Below, one piece after another: positions 19,953 through 29,287 of a DNA stretch of 64,000 nucleotides; the stretch's first letter is position 1, and each line of letters begins with the position of its first letter. Source of the DNA: Marinomonas polaris DSM 16579 (GTDB lineage: Bacteria > Pseudomonadota > Gammaproteobacteria > Pseudomonadales > Marinomonadaceae); the NCBI RefSeq assembly GCF_900129155.1, contig NZ_FQVF01000014.1, positions 80,497 through 144,496 on the forward strand, written 5' to 3'. A program made the translations under genes and the position numbers. Under the pieces are notes generated by a model. It was not told the origin of the DNA. It was given only the letters and a program-made list of their open reading frames with translations, and searched no databases.

Positions 19953-21197
19953 ATGGCCTGGAATGAACCGGGTAATAACGACAATGACCCATGGAATCCA
20001 GATAAAAACCGTAATAATGGTGCTGGGCGCCCCGATGGAGATCGTGAAAAAGAGACCAATAATGACCCGTGGGGTCGTAAGCCTGGAGGTAAAGAACAGG
20101 GTCCTCCAGACTTGGATGAAGCCTTTCAGAAGCTGATGGGAATGCTTGGGGTTAAAAAAACTCGCAAATCCGGTGGTTCTAATGGCGGCGATTCCGGTAT
20201 GTCTGGCAAATTTGGCGGTGGCTTGATTGCTATTGTGCTAATTGCTTTGCTTGCCTTGTGGGCGGCTACAGGTGTTTATCAGGTCGATCAACAGGAGCGT
20301 GGTGTTGTCCTTCGTTTAGGTAAATACCATTCTACCGTTATGCCTGGTCTTCATTGGAATCCACCAATGATAGATTCTGTTAGTAAGGTGAATGTAACTA
20401 AGGTTCGTTCCCATGATCACAAAGCGCTAATGTTGACGGTTGATGATGCCATTGTTGAAGTGGGTGTTTCTGTACAATATTCTGTGCAGGATCCAAAGAA
20501 CTTCTTGCTTAATGTTCGTAATCCTGAAGAGTCACTTGCTCAGGTCACTGAAAGTGCGCTTCGTCATGTTGTTGGTGGTTCTGAAATGGATCAGATCTTA
20601 ACGGAAGGTCGTGAGTTGTTAGCGACGGAAGTTAAGGCGCGTATTCAGGACTACAGTGATGCATATGGCACTGGCTTATTGATTTCAAAGGTTAACGTTG
20701 AAAATACTCAGGCGCCTACACAAGTGCAAGAGGCATTTGATGATGTTATCAAGGCGAAAGAGGATGAGTTGAGAGTTCGTAACGAAGCTGAGTCTTATGC
20801 AAATGGTATTATTCCTGAGGCTCGTGGTCGTGCTCAACGTATCCGAGAAGAAGCGGAAGCTTACCGATCTGAGATTGTTGCTCGTGCTAGCGGTCAAGCG
20901 GATCGTTTTGACAGATTGTATCGTGAGTACACTAAGGCGCCAGACGTAACTCGTCGTCGTTTGTATATAGAGACGATGGAGTCGGTCTATAAAGATGTGA
21001 ATAAAGTTGTTGTTGATACTAAAGGTGGAAATAACATGATGTATTTGCCTCTAGATCAGTTGATGAAGCAACGTGCGGAGTCGTCTAAAGGGGCGGGTTC
21101 TGTAAATTCAGGGAATATTGGGGCGTTAACAGATCAAGTACTTGATGAAATACGTAAGCGCCAAAGTGCAACAGTTCGTAGAGAGGGCAGAAACTAA
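19953..21197 (+). CDS. hflK: FtsH protease regulator HflK
   Basis: A membrane SPFH/band-7 protein that with HflC encloses the FtsH protease and modulates quality control of membrane proteins. It has 414 residues. A Gly, Asn and Asp-rich cytoplasmic N terminus of about 85 residues (NNDNDPWNPD repeats) is typical of HflK. One helix (about 88-107) follows, then the band-7 domain (about 108-300) with a long coiled-coil (EAEAYRSEIVARASGQADRF). Its TAA shares its last base with the hflC ATG, showing tight coupling. Confidence 0.96.
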   Translation: MAWNEPGNNDNDPWNPDKNRNNGAGRPDGDREKETNNDPWGRKPGGKEQGPPDLDEAFQKLMGMLGVKKTRKSGGSNGGDSGMSGKFGGGLIAIVLIALLALWAATGVYQVDQQERGVVLRLGKYHSTVMPGLHWNPPMIDSVSKVNVTKVRSHDHKALMLTVDDAIVEVGVSVQYSVQDPKNFLLNVRNPEESLAQVTESALRHVVGGSEMDQILTEGRELLATEVKARIQDYSDAYGTGLLISKVNVENTQAPTQVQEAFDDVIKAKEDELRVRNEAESYANGIIPEARGRAQRIREEAEAYRSEIVARASGQADRFDRLYREYTKAPDVTRRRLYIETMESVYKDVNKVVVDTKGGNNMMYLPLDQLMKQRAESSKGAGSVNSGNIGALTDQVLDEIRKRQSATVRREGRN

Positions 21198-22078
21198 TGA
21201 AAGGCTTTTCTTTTTCAGTTTTATTTGTTGTTCTTCTTGGTGTGCTGATTGCTTCCCAGACGCTTTTTGTTGTCAATGAGACCGAGCGTGCGGTTGTACT
21301 TAAGTTTGGTGAGGTTGTCCGGGATGATGTAGCGCCTGGTATTCACTTTAAACTGCCGATTATGAACGAAGTCAAAAAATTTGATTCTCGTGTTTTGACA
21401 ATGGACTCTCGTCCTCAGCGTTATTTAACGTTGGAGAAGAAGGCTGTTATTGTTGATTCTTATGTGAAGTGGAAAATAGACTCCGTTACTAAATTCTATC
21501 AGGCAACGTCTGGTGATGAGTTTGTGGCAAATCGTGTATTGTCTTCTCGTGTAGATACTGGGCTTCGAAATAAGTTTGGTGAGCGAACTATGCATGAGGT
21601 GGTTTCTGGGGAGCGTGATCAGTTGATGACTGAGTTGCGTGACGACTTGAATAAAGTTGCTCAGAGTGAGTTGGGTATTTCTATTGTTGATATCCGAGTT
21701 AAGCGCATTGATTTGCCGCCAGATGTTAGTGAGTCTGTTTATCAGCGTATGAGAACTGAACGTGAGCGTGAAGCTCGAGAGCATAGATCAAAAGGTCTAG
21801 AGCTTGCTGAAGGTATTCGTGCGGATGCAGATCGTCAGCAGGTAGTCTTGGAGGCTGAGGCTCAACGTGATGCAGAGATGATTCGTGGTGATGGTGATGC
21901 TAAAGCAGCCGCTATTTACTCTAAGGTTTATAAGCAAGATCCTGAGTTTTACGAGTTTTACCGTAGTCTTCAGGCGTACCGTGAAAGCTTTAACGGTAAC
22001 AATGATTTGTTTGTTCTTGAACCTGATAGCGAATTCTTTAAGTATCTGAATAGCTCTACTAGTCGTAGTGCTAAATAG
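21197..22078 (+). CDS. hflC: FtsH protease regulator HflC
   Basis: The partner of HflK, with 293 residues. An N-terminal signal-anchor helix (about 5-22, FSVLFVVLLGVLIASQTLF) is followed by the band-7 domain. The RTEREREAREHRSKGLELAEGI segment and the following Ala and Glu-rich helix match the coiled-coil of HflC. The ATG at 21197 overlaps the hflK stop by one base. A terminator follows about 70 nt downstream, which closes the hfq-hflX-hflKC series. Confidence 0.96.
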   Translation: MKGFSFSVLFVVLLGVLIASQTLFVVNETERAVVLKFGEVVRDDVAPGIHFKLPIMNEVKKFDSRVLTMDSRPQRYLTLEKKAVIVDSYVKWKIDSVTKFYQATSGDEFVANRVLSSRVDTGLRNKFGERTMHEVVSGERDQLMTELRDDLNKVAQSELGISIVDIRVKRIDLPPDVSESVYQRMRTEREREAREHRSKGLELAEGIRADADRQQVVLEAEAQRDAEMIRGDGDAKAAAIYSKVYKQDPEFYEFYRSLQAYRESFNGNNDLFVLEPDSEFFKYLNSSTSRSAK

Positions 22079-22147
22079 AGTAGATATTCATCAATAATCG
22101 TACATGAAGCCTATTTGTTAAAATGGGAAACATGGTACTATTACACA

Positions 22148-22170
22148 AACCGGGCCTGGCCCGGTTTTTT
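22148..22170 (+). terminator. Terminator after hflC, 24 nt before the next gene
   Basis: An 8-bp GC-rich stem (22148-22155 with 22159-22166) with a CTG loop is followed by six T residues. It ends only 24 nt before the DUF2065 start codon, so a promoter for DUF2065 cannot fit after it. It may end most hflKC transcripts and also act as an attenuator for the next gene. Confidence 0.85.
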
Positions 22171-22193
22171 AATGGTCAAAATAAAGAGAATCT

Positions 22194-22391
22194 ATGCAGG
22201 AATTGTTGCAGTCGCTGCTGGTTGGCGTCAGCCTTTTATTGATCGCCGAGGGGTTTTTGCCATTTCTCGCTCCAAATATCTGGAGAGAAATAATGGTCAA
22301 AGCTATCGCGAGCTCAGATTGGAATTTACGTATTCTGGGCGCGGTTAGTATGTTTCTTGGATTAATGCTTCTTTTGCTGACTCGAAGCTAA
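22194..22391 (+). CDS. DUF2065 family small membrane protein (YjeT-like)
   Basis: A 65-residue protein with two hydrophobic helices (about 5-27 and 46-63) around a short polar loop with the motif PNIWREIMVKAI. This is the DUF2065/YjeT family, whose function is unknown. In E. coli yjeT also lies between hflC and purA, so the position is conserved. Here hisZ follows 12 nt downstream. A longer ORF in another frame that starts at 22115 is a shadow of this gene. Confidence 0.88.
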   Translation: MQELLQSLLVGVSLLLIAEGFLPFLAPNIWREIMVKAIASSDWNLRILGAVSMFLGLMLLLLTRS

Positions 22392-22403
22392 GAGGATAAT
22401 TTA

Positions 22404-23582
22404 ATGACATTAGCAGATCGCTGGTTACTTCCTGAGGGCGTTGATGAGGCGTTGCCTGAACAGGCCGCTAAGATCGAGCACCTTAGAAGAACTCTGCTTA
22501 ATCTCCATGAAAGTTGGGGATATCACTTAGTAATACCTCCTCTTTTAGAGTATCTGGATTCCCTTCTTACGGGTGCTGGCTCAGACCTAGAAATTGAAAC
22601 ATTTAAAGTTATTGACCAGTTATCAGGTCGACTTTTAGGTATTCGTGCCGATTTTACATCCCAGGTTGCTCGTATCGATGCTCATTGCCTTAAAGATGAT
22701 GGTGTGCAACGTTTGAGCTATTGCGGCAGTGTTTTAAGAACAATGCCTGCTGGCTTAGATGGTACTCGTAGCCCTATTCAGTTAGGGGCTGAAATTTATG
22801 GTCATGGCGGCGTAGAAAGTGATGTTGAAGTTTTGTCTTTAATGTTGCAGACCTTGTCTACGGCCGGCTTGTCTAATCTCGTTCTTGATCTTGGGCATGT
22901 TGATGTTGTAAGTGGTGTGCTTGCTGCTTGCGGTCTTAGTGCAGATCAAGAAGGTAAGTTGATTGAGCTTTACAAGGCTAAAGATTTGCCGGAGCTTGAT
23001 CGATATGCTGAAGAGCTTGGTTTTCTGAGTGATATTCAAAAGCAATGGTTGGTTGGTTTGCCGCGTTTGTGTGGTGGTAAAGAAGTATTAAAACATGCGA
23101 CAGATTTGCTGGGTGATGTGAATGAATCAATTCGTGATGCGATTGTATTATTGCAGAAAGTGAGTGATTTCATCTGTAAGCGCTTCCCTCAGGTTGGCCT
23201 ACATTTCGATCTGAGTGATTTGGTTTCTTATAGTTATCATACGGGTGTGATCTTTGCGGCTTACGTTCCAGGTCATGGTAATGCTATTGCTCGTGGCGGG
23301 CGTTATAACAATATTGGGCAAGTGTTTGGTCGGTCTCGTCCGGCTACGGGTTTTAGTACGGATGTGAAGGCCTTGGTTGCTTTGACTGATATTGTGGTCA
23401 ATAAGCCAAAAACTGTTCTGTCGCCAATTTGCTCAAGTGATGAGCTTTGGCAGAAAGCAAATTCCTTACGTACTGAGGGATATCGAGTGGTAGAGGTCTT
23501 GGATGATATTTACGCTGGAGATGCTGATTTTAAGCTGGAATTTGTTGATGAAGCTTGGCAGTTAATGCCGGTTCATAACTAG
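22404..23582 (+). CDS. hisZ: ATP phosphoribosyltransferase regulatory subunit HisZ
   Basis: A class II aminoacyl-tRNA synthetase-like protein that lacks charging activity and activates the short form of HisG in the first step of histidine synthesis. It has 392 residues. The N-terminal synthetase-like core has the motif PEGVDEALPEQAAKIEHLRR, a dimer strand and GIRADFTSQVARIDAH. The His-binding-like segment YSYHTGVIFAAYVPG and the GGRYNNIGQVFG block are near residues 275-310. Its presence implies that this genome has a short HisG elsewhere. The hisZ-purA pairing is common in pseudomonads and relatives. Confidence 0.95.
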   Translation: MTLADRWLLPEGVDEALPEQAAKIEHLRRTLLNLHESWGYHLVIPPLLEYLDSLLTGAGSDLEIETFKVIDQLSGRLLGIRADFTSQVARIDAHCLKDDGVQRLSYCGSVLRTMPAGLDGTRSPIQLGAEIYGHGGVESDVEVLSLMLQTLSTAGLSNLVLDLGHVDVVSGVLAACGLSADQEGKLIELYKAKDLPELDRYAEELGFLSDIQKQWLVGLPRLCGGKEVLKHATDLLGDVNESIRDAIVLLQKVSDFICKRFPQVGLHFDLSDLVSYSYHTGVIFAAYVPGHGNAIARGGRYNNIGQVFGRSRPATGFSTDVKALVALTDIVVNKPKTVLSPICSSDELWQKANSLRTEGYRVVEVLDDIYAGDADFKLEFVDEAWQLMPVHN

Positions 23583-23605
23583 ACTTTTCTTTAAGAACTA
23601 TCTAA

Positions 23606-24919
<1,314 letters not shown>

Positions 24920-24943
24920 GTCTAAATTGCTGGATGTATTGTT

Positions 24944-24974
24944 AAAAAAAGCCGCTTAGTTGCGGCTTTTTTGT
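24944..24974 (+). terminator. Terminator after purA
   Basis: An 11-bp stem (24945-24955 with 24962-24972) has a 6-nt loop. Its outer half is an A run opposite a T run, and it is followed by further T residues. It lies 25 nt after the purA stop. Confidence 0.9.
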
Positions 24975-25012
24975 TTTTATGGATAGCTAAGTTCATCATA
25001 TTAGTATTCTTT

Positions 25013-25026
25013 GTAAATAGAGTGAA
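25013..25026 (+). promoter_or_regulatory. Candidate CpxR-type box
   Basis: GTAAA (25013-25017), four bases, then GTGAA (25022-25026) matches the CpxR direct-repeat site GTAAA-N4-8-GTAAA with one mismatch. It lies about 16 bp upstream of the predicted -35 of the CpxR-like operon, a typical position for an autoregulating activator. Binding is inference. Confidence 0.45.
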
Positions 25027-25041
25027 AAGAGGGGGAGGAGT

Positions 25042-25070
25042 TTGTCTGGCGCTAAGGTAATATTTACAAT
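25042..25070 (+). promoter_or_regulatory. Predicted promoter of the two-component operon
   Basis: TTGTCT (25042-25047) and TACAAT (25065-25070) are separated by exactly 17 bp. The expected start point is near 25077, leaving a leader of about 50 nt before the response regulator ATG at 25128. Confidence 0.55.
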
Positions 25071-25127
25071 TGAATTTTAGGCGATATAAGTGCCTGCTAA
25101 ATAATGAAAAAATGAGAGGGAATATTT

Positions 25128-25826
25128 ATGGTTAAGTTATTGCTTGCTGATGATGATGCTCGTTTATCGGATTTAATCAAAGAGTACTTTGATGGCGAGG
25201 GTTATGAAGTAGCGCATGCTTGGAATGGTCGTGAGGCATTAGAGCTTATGGCAGCAGACATGCCTGATATTATTATTCTCGATGTAATGATGCCTGAATT
25301 AGACGGTTTCGAAACGTTAAAGCAGATCCGTAATAAAAGCTCGGTGCCGGTTATTATGTTGACGGCAAAGGGTGACGATATAGATCGTATTCTTGGTTTA
25401 GAAATGGGGGCTGATGATTATTTGTCTAAGCCTTTTAATCCGCGTGAATTGTTGGCCCGAATTAAAGCGATTTTGCGTCGAGCTAGCCAAGAGCGTGAGG
25501 ATGATCCAACAGCAGATATAGATCTTTCTGGTGTTTTATTGCGTCGCAAAGATCGTACTGTGTATCTGGAAGGTGAGTTAGTAGAGTTGACGACATCTGA
25601 ATATACTTTGCTAGAGTGTATGTTGATGGCGCCAGGTCAGGTACTCACGAAGCAAGAGCTTTCTGAAAAGGCCCTTGGTCGTAAATTAACCATGTACGAT
25701 CGAAGTTTAGATATGCACATTAGTAATTTACGTAAAAAAATTGGCAATTTAGAAAATGGCGATCCACGAATCAAAACAGTTCGCGGTGTAGGCTATATTT
25801 TTGTGTCAAATGAGCAGGGTGCATAG
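25128..25826 (+). CDS. OmpR-family response regulator, CpxR-like
   Basis: A 232-residue DNA-binding regulator. The receiver domain (1-115) has the acidic pocket DDD (8-10), phospho-acceptor Asp52 in ILDVMMPELDG, and the SKPF lysine at about 101. The winged-helix domain (about 135-230) has LTTSEYTLLECML, LTKQELSEKALGRK and TVRGVGYIF. The LTKQELSEK-LGRKLT and DRSLDMHISNLRKKIG stretches are close to those of CpxR, so it is probably a CpxR orthologue controlling an envelope response, but the target genes are not shown here. The sensor kinase starts 6 nt after the stop. Confidence 0.93.
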   Translation: MVKLLLADDDARLSDLIKEYFDGEGYEVAHAWNGREALELMAADMPDIIILDVMMPELDGFETLKQIRNKSSVPVIMLTAKGDDIDRILGLEMGADDYLSKPFNPRELLARIKAILRRASQEREDDPTADIDLSGVLLRRKDRTVYLEGELVELTTSEYTLLECMLMAPGQVLTKQELSEKALGRKLTMYDRSLDMHISNLRKKIGNLENGDPRIKTVRGVGYIFVSNEQGA

Positions 25827-25832
25827 TCTTCT

Positions 25833-27140
25833 ATGAAAAATACTTTTCTACGTGTGTTTCTGGTGGTGTTACTGTCCAATATTGTTGTTGTTAGTATTGG
25901 TTTGGCGATGGTTCAGTTTATCCAGAAGCGCAATCAGGTATCAGCTGATTTACTGGGAGATGTCGGTGTTCAGTTGGTGGCTGGGTATGAAAAGTTTGGT
26001 ATTACTTCATTGCAGGAGGAAACTAAAAAGGCAGAGAAGCGATTGTCCGGAACTATTTATTTGTATCAGGAGAATGGTCGCCCTTTGTTAAAGCCTTTGC
26101 CTCGTAATTTTAAGGAGCAAAATACGCCAAGCGTTACTACTCGGCCAGCAGCGGATTTTTTACATAGCCAATTCATTCAGGTTATTGGTGGGAATAATGT
26201 TCAGTATCTGCTTATTTTTAAGCCGAATCCTGAAATTAGCTCTCTTGCACCTGAGGCAGTTGTTGGCTTCTCTTTGTTGGGTTTGTTTGTTTCGAGTGGG
26301 GTATTGGCGTATTGGTTGCTGGGGCCTTTGCTTAAGTTGCAGCGAGTAGCTCGTTCCTTTGGTCAGGGTGACATGACGGCTAGGGTCGAAAATAAGTTGG
26401 CTCGAAGAAGTGATGCTGTTGGTAAATTGGCGCGAGAGTTTAATGAGATGGCGGTCAGGATTGATACTCTACTCTCGTCGAAAGAGAGGTTGATGCGTGA
26501 TGTTTCTCATGAGTTAAGGACGCCGCTGGCAAGGATTGAAGTAGCACTGACTATAGCGGAAGATAAATATGCAACAGAGGCTCAGAAAGGGTATTTGAGT
26601 CGTATTCGTACTGAGCTTCATGAGCTTGATGAGTTGATTGGTCAGGTTCTTACCTTGAGTCGGTTGGAGGCTGCTTCTCTAATAAAAGAGGAGATGGATC
26701 TTCAGGAATGGTTAAGTGAAATTGTTGCGGATGTAAGTTTTGAGAGTCAGTTAAAGGGAATTTCCGTTTCTAAAATTGGGCGTACACCAAAAACAATATT
26801 GGGGGATCCTCTACAGTTGCGTCATGCAATCGAAAATGTGCTTCGTAATGCCTGCTTTTATGCGGGTTGTAATGGGGTTATTGAGGTCGAAACTCAAGAA
26901 AAAGCCGGAACGGCTTTTATCTATGTGCGTGATAATGGTCCGGGTGTTTCCGATGATAAGTTAGAAAAGATTTTTCACGCTTTTTATCGCTCTTCTGAAG
27001 CAAGAGAGGCGAATAGTGGTGGATTTGGTGTTGGCCTTACTATTTCGCAACGTATTATTCGTGCTCATAAGGGGCAGATAATGGCGAGAAATCGGGAGGA
27101 AGGTGGTCTTGAGGTGTGTTTTCAGCTGCCTATTGCTTGA
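25833..27140 (+). CDS. Sensor histidine kinase, CpxA-like
   Basis: A 435-residue inner-membrane kinase, the partner of the preceding regulator. Helix 1 (about 7-29) and helix 2 (about 145-167, VVGFSLLGLFVSSGVLAYWLL) enclose a periplasmic sensor region of about 115 residues. A HAMP domain (about 168-220) precedes the dimerisation helix with phospho-acceptor His226 in DVSHELRTPLAR. The ATP-binding domain has the N box (HAIENVLRNACFYA), DNGPGVSDD, the F box and GFGVGLTIS. I see no CpxP-like gene beside it. Confidence 0.92.
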   Translation: MKNTFLRVFLVVLLSNIVVVSIGLAMVQFIQKRNQVSADLLGDVGVQLVAGYEKFGITSLQEETKKAEKRLSGTIYLYQENGRPLLKPLPRNFKEQNTPSVTTRPAADFLHSQFIQVIGGNNVQYLLIFKPNPEISSLAPEAVVGFSLLGLFVSSGVLAYWLLGPLLKLQRVARSFGQGDMTARVENKLARRSDAVGKLAREFNEMAVRIDTLLSSKERLMRDVSHELRTPLARIEVALTIAEDKYATEAQKGYLSRIRTELHELDELIGQVLTLSRLEAASLIKEEMDLQEWLSEIVADVSFESQLKGISVSKIGRTPKTILGDPLQLRHAIENVLRNACFYAGCNGVIEVETQEKAGTAFIYVRDNGPGVSDDKLEKIFHAFYRSSEAREANSGGFGVGLTISQRIIRAHKGQIMARNREEGGLEVCFQLPIA

Positions 27141-27198
27141 TTTTTGATCTTTTGGTTTTTTTAATATGCATGAAAATTTTCAGCTTTCGAGAAAGCAC

Positions 27199-27227
27199 TT
27201 GTTATTGTCTCTATAGATAAGTAATAT
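27199..27227 (+). promoter_or_regulatory. Promoter of rnpB
   Basis: TTGTTA (27199-27204) and TAATAT (27222-27227) are spaced 17 bp apart, with a GC-rich discriminator (GCGCCTC). The predicted start falls on the G at about 27235, exactly the first base of helix P1 of the RNA. Confidence 0.7.
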
Positions 27228-27234
27228 GCGCCTC

Positions 27235-27581
27235 GCAAGTTGGCTAGGCAGTCGCCGCTCAATTTATTGGGGGGAGGAAAGTCCGGGCTTCGCAGGGTAA
27301 AGTGCCAGGTAACGCCTGGGGGGCGTGAGCCTACGGAAAGTGCAGCAGAAAATACACCGCCTAAGCAGTTTACTGCCGGTAAGGTTGAAATGGTGCGGTA
27401 AGAGCGCACCGCGCGACTGGCAACAGTTCGTGGCTAGGTAAACCCCACTTGAAGCAAGACCAAATAGGAGCTCTTTGGCGTGACCCGCGCTGAGTTCGGG
27501 TAGGTTGCTAAAGACGTGCAGTGATGTACGTATTAGATGAATGACTGTCCACGACAGAACCCGGCTTATCGGCCAACTTGC
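27235..27581 (+). ncRNA. rnpB: RNase P RNA (bacterial class A)
   Basis: The catalytic RNA that removes 5' leaders from pre-tRNAs. Type A features can be read along about 347 nt: P1 (GCAAGTTGG at the 5' end pairing with CCAACTTGC at the 3' end), the AGGCAGTCGCCGC start, GAGGAAAGTCCGGGC, GTGCCAGGTAACGCCTGGGGG, the conserved ACAGAA and the 3' CCCGGCTTATCGGCC. A run of T residues follows P1 as the terminator. It is a stand-alone gene between the sensor kinase and the division cluster. Protein reading frames on either strand here are not real. Confidence 0.96.
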
Positions 27582-27833
27582 AATTTTTTCCTCGCGTTTC
27601 GTCTCCTTTTTTATTCTATGAGTGCCATGGTTAGTGGTGCTTTCCGTTTTATTGAATTTCCAGATCTGTTTGCTTCTTCTATCTATCGTTTGTGCTCAAT
27701 TGCGTGAATGGCTTTCTTTTGCCTAAAAAGTGTCGGTTTGTGTTTTTTCTTCTGTTTTAGTCTCTCCATTTGTCTATTTTTTGCCTCTTTACAAAATCAT
27801 TGCATCTATTTTTGCCTATTTGGTTGGTTTTTT
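27582..27833. other. T-rich non-coding stretch between rnpB and the division cluster
   Basis: About 250 nt without a supported gene. The plus strand is strongly T-rich and A-poor, with several runs of five or more T. Start codons here lead only to short frames without ribosome-binding sites. The first bases are the rnpB terminator. I find no clear inverted repeat. It leads directly into the mraZ promoter. Confidence 0.6.
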
Positions 27834-27862
27834 TTTACTCTTTTTCATAAATAGTGTTAAAT
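27834..27862 (+). promoter_or_regulatory. Predicted mraZ (dcw cluster) promoter
   Basis: TTTACT (27834-27839) and TTAAAT (27857-27862) are spaced 17 bp apart, each matching four of six consensus bases. The start point would fall at about 27869, inside the first MraZ repeat. That arrangement suits autorepression by MraZ. Confidence 0.45.
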
Positions 27863-27863
27863 T

Positions 27864-27910
27864 GTGGGATAAAGTGTCGATAAGTGGGATATGGCAATGT
27901 TTCGTGGGAT
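27864..27910 (+). promoter_or_regulatory. MraZ operator: GTGGGAT repeats in 10-bp phase
   Basis: GTGGGAT occurs at 27864, 27884 and 27904, with a degenerate copy (GTGTCGA) at 27874. The starts fall on one 10-bp grid, and only the 27894 position lacks a match. Known MraZ boxes are TGGGN repeats separated by 5 nt, the same 10-bp period. The last copy lies inside the mraZ reading frame, and the second full copy provides the GGGA ribosome-binding site, so MraZ binding would cover both transcription and translation start signals. Confidence 0.75.
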
Positions 27911-28352
27911 TCATCAGGTGAGTGTAGATGTGAAGGGGCGAATGTCGCTTCCGGCACGCTTACGCGATGATCTCGCCCAATATGATGACGATGGTGTGGT
28001 TGTGACCATTGATCCTGTTTCTCGATGCTTGTTGCTCTATCCTTTATCTGAATGGGAATTGATTCAGCAAAAATTAGATAAGTTGCCCACGTTTCAGCCA
28101 CAAGCTAGGCGTTTGCAGCGTCTTTTAGTGGGGCATGCGACTGATTTGGAAGTGGATAAAGCGGGTCGGATTTTGTTGCCTGCGCCACTGCGTGAATTTG
28201 CTCGGTTGGATAAAAAGTTAACGATTCTTGGCCAAGGTAAGAAGTTAGAAATTTGGAGCCAAGAAGAGTGGGAAGCGCAACGTGAAGATTATTTGTCCCA
28301 AGATGCTCTTGCGGACTTACAAACTGAAACCATGATGGATATTTCTTTATGA
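27897..28352 (+). CDS. mraZ: Transcriptional regulator MraZ
   Basis: An AbrB-like ring-forming DNA-binding protein that represses the division and cell wall cluster. I choose the second ATG (27897), which gives the canonical MFRGIHQ N terminus, 151 residues, and a GGGA site 7 nt upstream. The first ATG at 27891 would leave no spacing for a ribosome-binding site. Two SpoVT/AbrB-like repeats are visible, each with a D-x-K-GR-(S/L)-LPA core: DVKGRMSLPARLRDD and DKAGRILLPAPLREF. Its stop overlaps the rsmH start by 4 nt. Confidence 0.95.
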   Translation: MFRGIHQVSVDVKGRMSLPARLRDDLAQYDDDGVVVTIDPVSRCLLLYPLSEWELIQQKLDKLPTFQPQARRLQRLLVGHATDLEVDKAGRILLPAPLREFARLDKKLTILGQGKKLEIWSQEEWEAQREDYLSQDALADLQTETMMDISL

Positions 28353-29287
28353 CAAAGACGATGGCAGAACACATAAGCGTCATGCTTAATGAGTCCGTCG
28401 ATATGCTAGTAACCGATACCAATGGTCTGTATGTCGATGGGACGTTTGGTCGCGGTGGGCATACTCGTTTGGTTTTGGATCGATTAGATAAAGGCCGTTT
28501 GCTTGGTTTTGATAAAGACCCTGTGGCGATTGGTCATGGCAAGTTGTTAGAGCAAGAAGATGCACGTTTTTCTATTGTGCAAGATAGCTTTGCAAACATG
28601 GCTGAACACATTACGGGTGTGTTTGGTGTTGATAGGGTCGATGGTGTGATGATGGATTTGGGTGTGTCTTCTCCTCAGATCGATGACGCCGAACGCGGTT
28701 TTAGTTTTATGAATGACGGTCCGCTTGATATGCGGATGAATCCTGACAAGGGTATAAGTGCTGCCCAGTGGATAGCCACTGTTAGCGAAAAAGATATGGC
28801 GGATGTGATGTATCAGTATGGCGAAGAAAGATTCTCTCGTCGTATTGCAAAAGCTATCTGCGAATATCGTTCTCATACACCAATCTTAACAACGCTCCAG
28901 CTATCAAAAATTATTGCTGAAGCGAATCCAGCTTGGGAAAAAGGCAAAAATCCAGCTACTCGGGCGTTCCAAGGTATTCGAATTTACATTAATAATGAAT
29001 TGGGTGACTTGGAAATTGGTCTTGATGCTGCTGCGCAAGCTCTAAAAGTTGGTGGTCGATTAGCTGTTATCAGTTTTCATTCTCTTGAAGATCGTATCGT
29101 TAAACGCTTTATGAAATTGCAAGCGAAAGGGCCTGAATTACCAAGACATTTGCCAATTCGAAATGCTCATCTTGATATTAAGTTTAAAACAGTCGGTAAG
29201 GCGATTAAGCCATCTCAATCTGAAGTGAGTGAGAATGTTCGCTCTCGTAGTGCTGTCTTGCGCGTTTTGGAGCGGGTCAGTGATTAA
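28349..29287 (+). CDS. rsmH: 16S rRNA m4C1402 methyltransferase RsmH (MraW)
   Basis: Adds the N4-methyl group to C1402 in the ribosomal P site using S-adenosylmethionine. The protein is 312 residues. The SAM-binding motif YVDGTFGRGGHT (about 27-37) and the MMDLGVSSPQIDDAERGFSF motif are clear, as is the C-terminal AVISFHSLEDRIVKRFM block. The ATG at 28349 overlaps the mraZ stop (ATGA). The 3' end overlaps ftsL by 8 nt. Confidence 0.97.
   Translation: MTKTMAEHISVMLNESVDMLVTDTNGLYVDGTFGRGGHTRLVLDRLDKGRLLGFDKDPVAIGHGKLLEQEDARFSIVQDSFANMAEHITGVFGVDRVDGVMMDLGVSSPQIDDAERGFSFMNDGPLDMRMNPDKGISAAQWIATVSEKDMADVMYQYGEERFSRRIAKAICEYRSHTPILTTLQLSKIIAEANPAWEKGKNPATRAFQGIRIYINNELGDLEIGLDAAAQALKVGGRLAVISFHSLEDRIVKRFMKLQAKGPELPRHLPIRNAHLDIKFKTVGKAIKPSQSEVSENVRSRSAVLRVLERVSD

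Noticed and set aside
22115..22348. 77-codon plus-strand ORF after hflC
   Set aside because: It crosses a terminator and overlaps the recognisable DUF2065 gene in another frame.
27161..27409. 82-codon minus-strand ORF
   Set aside because: It is antisense to the conserved RNase P RNA.
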